64,000 nucleotides of DNA, taken from the NCBI RefSeq assembly GCF_037040815.1, contig NZ_CP146232.1, positions 1,854,501 to 1,918,500 of the forward strand. Direction: 5' to 3'. The first letter of the stretch is position 1. Every line of letters begins with the position of its first letter. The stretch comes from Pararoseomonas sp. SCSIO 73927. Its GTDB lineage: Bacteria > Pseudomonadota > Alphaproteobacteria > Acetobacterales > Acetobacteraceae. The notes beneath the pieces are model-generated. The model was given only the letters and a program-made list of their open reading frames with translations. It was not told where the DNA came from and did no database searches. Of the stretch, positions 60,168 through 64,000 are shown piece by piece. Made by a program: the position numbers and the translations under genes.

Positions 60168-60734
60168 TCATGGCAGGCGCACCAGGAACAGCTCCTGGAA
60201 GACGAGCGTGACCGTGGCGGAGGCGCCGGCCGCGATGAGCGCGGCCCCGACGGCGCCGCGCGCCAGCGTGCCGCCGGCGCGCCGGTCCGGCCACTCGAAG
60301 GCGACGATCGAGAGGAACACGAAGGCGAAGGCGGCGAGCGGGAAGGGAAGGCCGCTTCCGACGAGCCCGCCGGCGAAGCCGCCGCAGAGGAGCAGGGCGA
60401 GGGCGATCCGCCAGGGTTCCGCGGCCTGGGCCGGCTCGTCCGGCGGCACGCCGTCCGGCATCGGCGCAACCGGCAGGGGAGCTTCTGGCAGGGGGGCGTC
60501 CGGGACGGCGACCTCCATCACGTTGCCGCTGTGCATCACGCCCCGCGCCGCGCGCGCCGTGAGGATGGCGCCGCACAGGGTCAGCGCGGCGCCGAGGAGG
60601 CCCGGCACCAGGCCCGGGACGGTCCAGGGATTGATCCCCTGCGCCTCCAGGCGGTCCATGCGCCAGGACTCGAAGACCGTGGCGGCGCCCAGCACTGTCC
60701 AGAACAGGCCGAAGAGCAGGTCGGCCCGCCTCAC
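60168..60734 (-). CDS. tctB: Tripartite tricarboxylate transporter small subunit TctB
   Basis: A 188-residue membrane protein with four hydrophobic segments, starting at GTG 60734. TctB proteins are poorly conserved; DLLFGLFWTVLGAATVFESWRM at the start and the position between tctC and tctA identify it. A Pro/Ala-rich hydrophilic loop (DAPLPEAPLPVAPMPDGVPPDEP, about 79-101) separates helices 2 and 3. Confidence 0.85.
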   Translation of the reverse strand: MRRADLLFGLFWTVLGAATVFESWRMDRLEAQGINPWTVPGLVPGLLGAALTLCGAILTARAARGVMHSGNVMEVAVPDAPLPEAPLPVAPMPDGVPPDEPAQAAEPWRIALALLLCGGFAGGLVGSGLPFPLAAFAFVFLSIVAFEWPDRRAGGTLARGAVGAALIAAGASATVTLVFQELFLVRLP

Positions 60735-60771
60735 GGCACCCGCCCCGCGCCGCGGGCCTCGCGCGCCGCGG

Positions 60772-61779
60772 TCACAGCCGGGGGATGCCCACCGTATCCG
60801 GCGAGACGCGGGCGCTGCCGCCGTCGAAGTAGAGCCACGCCGTCTGCCGCACCATGACCATGGCGGCGTCCCGCGCCGCCTGCCCGTGCAGCGGGGTGAA
60901 GACGGCGGCGCGGGCCTCCGCGTAGTCCTGCACGCGCCGGCTCTCCTTGAAGCGCCCGTCCCACACCATCGTCATGGTCTGCAGCACCGGCTCGGGGGTG
61001 CCTTTGGGCGCCCAGAGGCCGAAGTAGTTCAGCGGCGCCGGCACGTTCGGCAGCCAGCGGTGGATGGAGGGGATCTCGCCGTAGCCCTGGAGGGTGATGG
61101 GCCGGTCGGACTGCACCGCGAGCGGGACCAGGCGCTTGCCGCGGATCATCTCCGCCATCTCGACCAGGAGCTGGGCCACCGCCGGCACCTCGTTGGCCAC
61201 CGCCGCCAGCACGGCCGGATTGCCGCCGTCATAGGTGGCGTGGCGGTAGTTCACCCCGGGCGCCGCGGCCCGGATGGATTCCATCATGTTGCGCCCGGCG
61301 GAGGAGACGCCCGCCGTCGCCACCGCCACGTCCCGCCGGTTCTGCAGTGCCTGCAGGAAGGCACCGAAGTCACGGAAGCCAGAGGCCGGGTTCACCGACA
61401 CCGTGTTCACGTTGGCGACCGTGAAGAACAGGTTCCAGTCGTCCAGCCCGGTGTCGAGCAGGCCGGTGACGCGGTAGCAACCCAGGTCCACGGCCGCGCC
61501 GGCCGCCCAGGTGTAGCCATCCTTCGCGGCCTGCAGCGCGTTGCGCGTGCCGATGGAGCCGGAGGCGCCGGGCTGGTTCACCACGACGAAGCGCTGGCCG
61601 AGCGCCTCCTCCAGCTCCGTCGCCGCGACGCGCGCCATCTGATCGGTGGAGCCGCCCGCGGCCCAGGGGACGATCAGCGTCACCGGGCGCTCGGGGCGCC
61701 AGGGATAGGACTGCGCGCGGACGAGGGCGGGCAGGCCGAGGGTGGCCGCCGAGGCCCCCAGAAGGTGGCGACGCTTCAT
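60772..61779 (-). CDS. tctC: Tripartite tricarboxylate receptor TctC (Bug family)
   Basis: A 335-residue periplasmic receptor with signal MKRRHLLGASAATLGLPALVRAQ. The core reads WRPERPVTLIVPWAAGGSTDQMARV and VVVNQPGASGSIGTRNALQAAKDGYTW. The WAAGGSTDQMAR loop is the carboxylate pocket of the family. It is the only one of the four Bug proteins with TctB/TctA beside it. Divergent from isomerase and enolase-superfamily genes, which suggests a sugar-acid ligand (inference). Confidence 0.93.
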   Translation of the reverse strand: MKRRHLLGASAATLGLPALVRAQSYPWRPERPVTLIVPWAAGGSTDQMARVAATELEEALGQRFVVVNQPGASGSIGTRNALQAAKDGYTWAAGAAVDLGCYRVTGLLDTGLDDWNLFFTVANVNTVSVNPASGFRDFGAFLQALQNRRDVAVATAGVSSAGRNMMESIRAAAPGVNYRHATYDGGNPAVLAAVANEVPAVAQLLVEMAEMIRGKRLVPLAVQSDRPITLQGYGEIPSIHRWLPNVPAPLNYFGLWAPKGTPEPVLQTMTMVWDGRFKESRRVQDYAEARAAVFTPLHGQAARDAAMVMVRQTAWLYFDGGSARVSPDTVGIPRL

Positions 61780-61803
61780 GGTCCGTTCCCCATTGCCATT
61801 ATG

Positions 61804-61819
61804 GTAACTTGTTGGTTAC
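61804..61819. promoter_or_regulatory. Inverted repeat in the tctC/isomerase promoter region
   Basis: GTAAC-TTGTTG-GTTAC is a perfect 5-base inverted repeat with a 6-base spacer inside an AT-richer stretch 25 bases upstream of tctC. Candidate operator for the divergent locus; no regulator gene is encoded within the window beside it. Confidence 0.45.
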
Positions 61820-61942
61820 TTCGAAGCTTGCGGCCGCGGCCGGTCGCCCGTCAAGCGCGGAACGAAACCCGGAACGCGGGGCCGGGACGCCCGGCGCGGC
61901 GCCCGCGCCGTGCGGCGATCGACAGGGAACGGGGGGACACGG

Positions 61943-62764
61943 ATGCGCGTCGCGCTGTGCAACGAGGTCGTGCGCGAGTTGCCCTTCGAGCGGCAGTGCG
62001 CGCTTGCCGCCGCCCTCGGCTATGACGGGCTGGAGGTCGCGCCCTTTACCCTCGACGCGGAGGCGCCGCAGCTGCTGCCCGCTGCGCGCCGCGCCGAGCT
62101 GCGGCGGATCGCGGCGGAGGCGGGCGCGCCGATCGTCTCCCTGCACTGGCTTCTGGTGGCGCCCGCCGGCCTGTCCATCTGCGCGGAGGACCCGGCGCTG
62201 CTGGCGCGCACGCGGGAGGTGGTGGAGCGGCTGGTCGGGCTCGCGGCCGATCTCGGCGCCGGGCTGATGGTGCACGGCTCCCCGGCGCAGCGGCCGGTGG
62301 CGACGGCGGATGACGCGCGGCGCGCCGAGGAGACGATGGCACTGGCCGGCGAATGGGCCCGCGCCGCCGGCGTGACCTATCTGCTGGAGCCGCTCGACGC
62401 CGGCCAGACCACATGGGCGCGCACGGTGGAGGAGGCGGCGGCGATCGTGCGGCGCGCGGCCTCGCCGGGACTCGCGACGATGATCGACGCCTCGGCGGCG
62501 GGGAACGGGGAGACGGAGACGGTGCCGGAGCTGATCGACCGCTGGCTGCCGACCGGGCTGGTCCGCCACATCCACCTGAACGACCGCAACCGCCGCGGGC
62601 CGGGCCAGGGCGGCGACCGCTTCGCGCCGGTGATCGCCGCGCTCCGCCGCCACGGCTACGAGGGCTGGTGCGCGGTGGAACCCTTCGACTACGCGCCGGA
62701 TGGTCCCGCCGCGGCGGCGCGCGCCATCGGCTACCTGCGCGGCCTCGAGGAGGCGCTGTCGTGA
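61943..62764 (+). CDS. Sugar phosphate isomerase/epimerase-family protein
   Basis: A 273-residue AP-endonuclease-2-like TIM barrel (xylose-isomerase-like). Metal-site motifs: IVSLHWLL (about 65-72), MVHGSPAQRP, YLLEPLDAG (Glu), MIDASAAG (Asp), VRHIHLNDRNRRGPGQGG and GWCAVEPFDY (Glu). It is likely an epimerase or isomerase on a sugar, sugar acid or hydroxypyruvate-like substrate. The stop overlaps the next GTG start (GTGA). Confidence 0.87.
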   Translation: MRVALCNEVVRELPFERQCALAAALGYDGLEVAPFTLDAEAPQLLPAARRAELRRIAAEAGAPIVSLHWLLVAPAGLSICAEDPALLARTREVVERLVGLAADLGAGLMVHGSPAQRPVATADDARRAEETMALAGEWARAAGVTYLLEPLDAGQTTWARTVEEAAAIVRRAASPGLATMIDASAAGNGETETVPELIDRWLPTGLVRHIHLNDRNRRGPGQGGDRFAPVIAALRRHGYEGWCAVEPFDYAPDGPAAAARAIGYLRGLEEALS

Positions 62765-64000
62765 CCGCGCCGCGCTTCACCCTCCTCGATGTGGAGCGGC
62801 GTGAGTGGCCTTTCCGGCTGCGCCTGCCCTTCCGCTTCGGCGTCATCACCGTCACGCACGGGCGCCAGGCGGTCCTGCGTGCGCGCATCCGCGCGGAGGA
62901 CGGGCGCGAGGCCTGGGGGATCGCGGCGGAGACGCTGGCGGCGAAGTGGTTCGACAAGAGCCCGGCCCTCAGCGACGATCAGAACATGGACCAGCTCCGG
63001 CGCTCGCTGGAGATCGCGGGCGAGGCCTCGCTCGCGGCCGGGGCGAACACCGCCTTCGGGCATTTCGCCGATGCCTGGGGACCGCAGGAGGCGGCGTGCG
63101 GGGCGGAGGGGCTGAACCCGCTGGTGGCCGCCTACGGCCGCGCGCTGCTCGACCGCGCGATGCTGGACGCGCTGCTGAAGCTGCACGGCCTGTCCTTCTT
63201 CGCGGGCATGCGCGCGAATATCGGCGGCATGGCGCCGCACGCGGTGGCGGCGGATCTCGGCGGCTTCGACTTCGCGGGGATGCTCGCGGCGACGCGCCCC
63301 GCCGCGACGATCCAGGCCCGTCACACCGTGGGGCTGGTGGACCCGATCACCGCGGCCGACCAGGCGGAGCGCGTGGCGGACGGCCTGCCGGAGACGTTGG
63401 AGGAGGTAGCTGAGACCTACGGCCACCGCTTCTGGAAGCTGAAGGTGGGCGGGAACATCGCAGAGGACGTGGATCGGCTGTGCCGCATCGCCGCCGTGCT
63501 GGACCGCGGGCCGGGCTACCGCGCCTCGCTCGACGGCAACGAGCAGTACGAGGATGCCGAGGGCGCCGCCGCCCTGTGGCGCGCCATGGAGGCGGAGCCG
63601 CGCCTGGACGCGCTGCGCGCGGCGATCCTCTTCGTCGAGCAGCCGGTGAAGCGCGCGAAGGCCCTGTCCGTGCCCATGACCGCCCTGGCCGCCTCCCGCC
63701 CCGTGATCGTGGACGAGAGCGACGGGCCGATGGACGCCTTCGTCACCGCCCGTGGCCAGGGCTACGCGGGCGTCTCCAGCAAGGCGTGCAAGGGCGTCTG
63801 GCGTTCCCTGGTCAACGCGGCGCGCTGCCGCGCCTGGAACGCGGAGGCGGGGGAGGAGCGGTTCTTCATGTCGGCCGAGGACCTCACCACCCTGGCCGGG
63901 ACCTGCGTGCAGCAGGACCTGGCGCTGGTGGCCCTGCTGGGCATCGGCCATGTGGAGCGGAACGGCCACCACTTCGTCGCGGGCTTCGCCAGGCGCCCGG
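62761..64000 (+). CDS. Enolase-superfamily dehydratase/racemase, 3' end missing
   Basis: 413 codons, no stop before the window ends. Mandelate-racemase/muconate-lactonising type barrel: KxK motif Lys226-Lys228 in FWKLKVGG, metal ligands Asp258 (SLDGNEQYE), Glu293 (FVEQPV) and Asp318-Glu319 (VDESDG), and the final Lys341 (SSKACKG). It abstracts a proton alpha to a carboxylate, giving dehydration, racemisation or cycloisomerisation. GTG start overlaps the isomerase stop, so the two act in one pathway; uptake by the divergent TctCBA system would supply the acid. Confidence 0.87.
   Translation, partial: MTAPRFTLLDVERREWPFRLRLPFRFGVITVTHGRQAVLRARIRAEDGREAWGIAAETLAAKWFDKSPALSDDQNMDQLRRSLEIAGEASLAAGANTAFGHFADAWGPQEAACGAEGLNPLVAAYGRALLDRAMLDALLKLHGLSFFAGMRANIGGMAPHAVAADLGGFDFAGMLAATRPAATIQARHTVGLVDPITAADQAERVADGLPETLEEVAETYGHRFWKLKVGGNIAEDVDRLCRIAAVLDRGPGYRASLDGNEQYEDAEGAAALWRAMEAEPRLDALRAAILFVEQPVKRAKALSVPMTALAASRPVIVDESDGPMDAFVTARGQGYAGVSSKACKGVWRSLVNAARCRAWNAEAGEERFFMSAEDLTTLAGTCVQQDLALVALLGIGHVERNGHHFVAGFARRP

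Noticed and set aside
58546..62025. Plus-strand 1159-codon frame
   Set aside because: It is antisense to tctA, tctB and tctC, all of which are recognisable; composition (His/Arg/Asp/Gly runs) is typical of a shadow frame.

Overview
The window is about 64 kb of very GC-rich DNA, almost all of it coding. Gene content points to an alphaproteobacterium of the Acetobacteraceae (Roseomonas-like) type: four Bug/TctC-type periplasmic receptors, several IclR/GntR/RpiR-controlled catabolic operons, GTG starts, and ATGA/GTGA stop-start overlaps. This placement is an inference from gene content and base composition. No rRNA, tRNA, phage, IS or CRISPR array was seen.

Layout. 1-5.2 kb: the 3' part of an RND efflux pump gene and glgX, each followed within about 25 bases by a copy of the same 200-230 bp multi-hairpin intergenic element. 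5.2-11.8 kb: racemase-like protein, RpiR regulator, class-III aminotransferase, a fragment of a peptide-binding protein gene, a PcaB-like lyase, a Bug receptor and a GntR regulator with three related operator-like sites. 11.9-16.3 kb: two small membrane proteins, a MipA/OmpV porin-like protein, and a divergent OmpR-type two-component system. 16.4-23.9 kb: IclR regulator and a tightly coupled operon of two SDRs, a polysaccharide-deacetylase-like hydrolase, an amidase and a RutA/SfnG-like flavin monooxygenase, then a family-5 solute-binding protein; together they look like a pathway for a cyclic or amide-containing compound.

24.0-32.2 kb: a six-gene co-directional cassette, SWIM zinc finger - DUF5691-like - MoxR-type AAA+ ATPase - DUF5682-like - vWA - SUKH-like, with four of its five junctions overlapping and the other two spacings under 12 bases. 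This is the most unusual system in the window: a MoxR/vWA ATPase machine carrying a TraB/TIKI-like putative hydrolase and a zinc-binding protein. 32.3-41 kb: LysR with divergent SDR and lipocalin-like genes, a 2-hydroxyacid dehydrogenase, a further SDR, a secreted protein, a lytic transglycosylase, a TadD-like TPR lipoprotein and an SGNH hydrolase.

41-51.3 kb: IclR regulator, a branched-chain amino acid-type ABC transporter (livFG-M-H-K) whose fused permease-ATPase frame is interrupted by a single TAA, and a divergent SDR-EthD-OYE-FAD dehydrogenase operon. 51.4-56.5 kb: IclR regulator and a Bug - HMG-CoA-lyase-like - CaiB/BaiF CoA transferase - Bug operon for uptake, CoA activation and cleavage of an organic acid. 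56.6-58.4 kb: a short J-domain protein and two secreted proteins of unknown function. 58.6-64.0 kb: a complete tripartite tricarboxylate transporter (tctC-tctB-tctA) divergent from a sugar isomerase/epimerase-like gene and an enolase-superfamily dehydratase/racemase cut by the window end.
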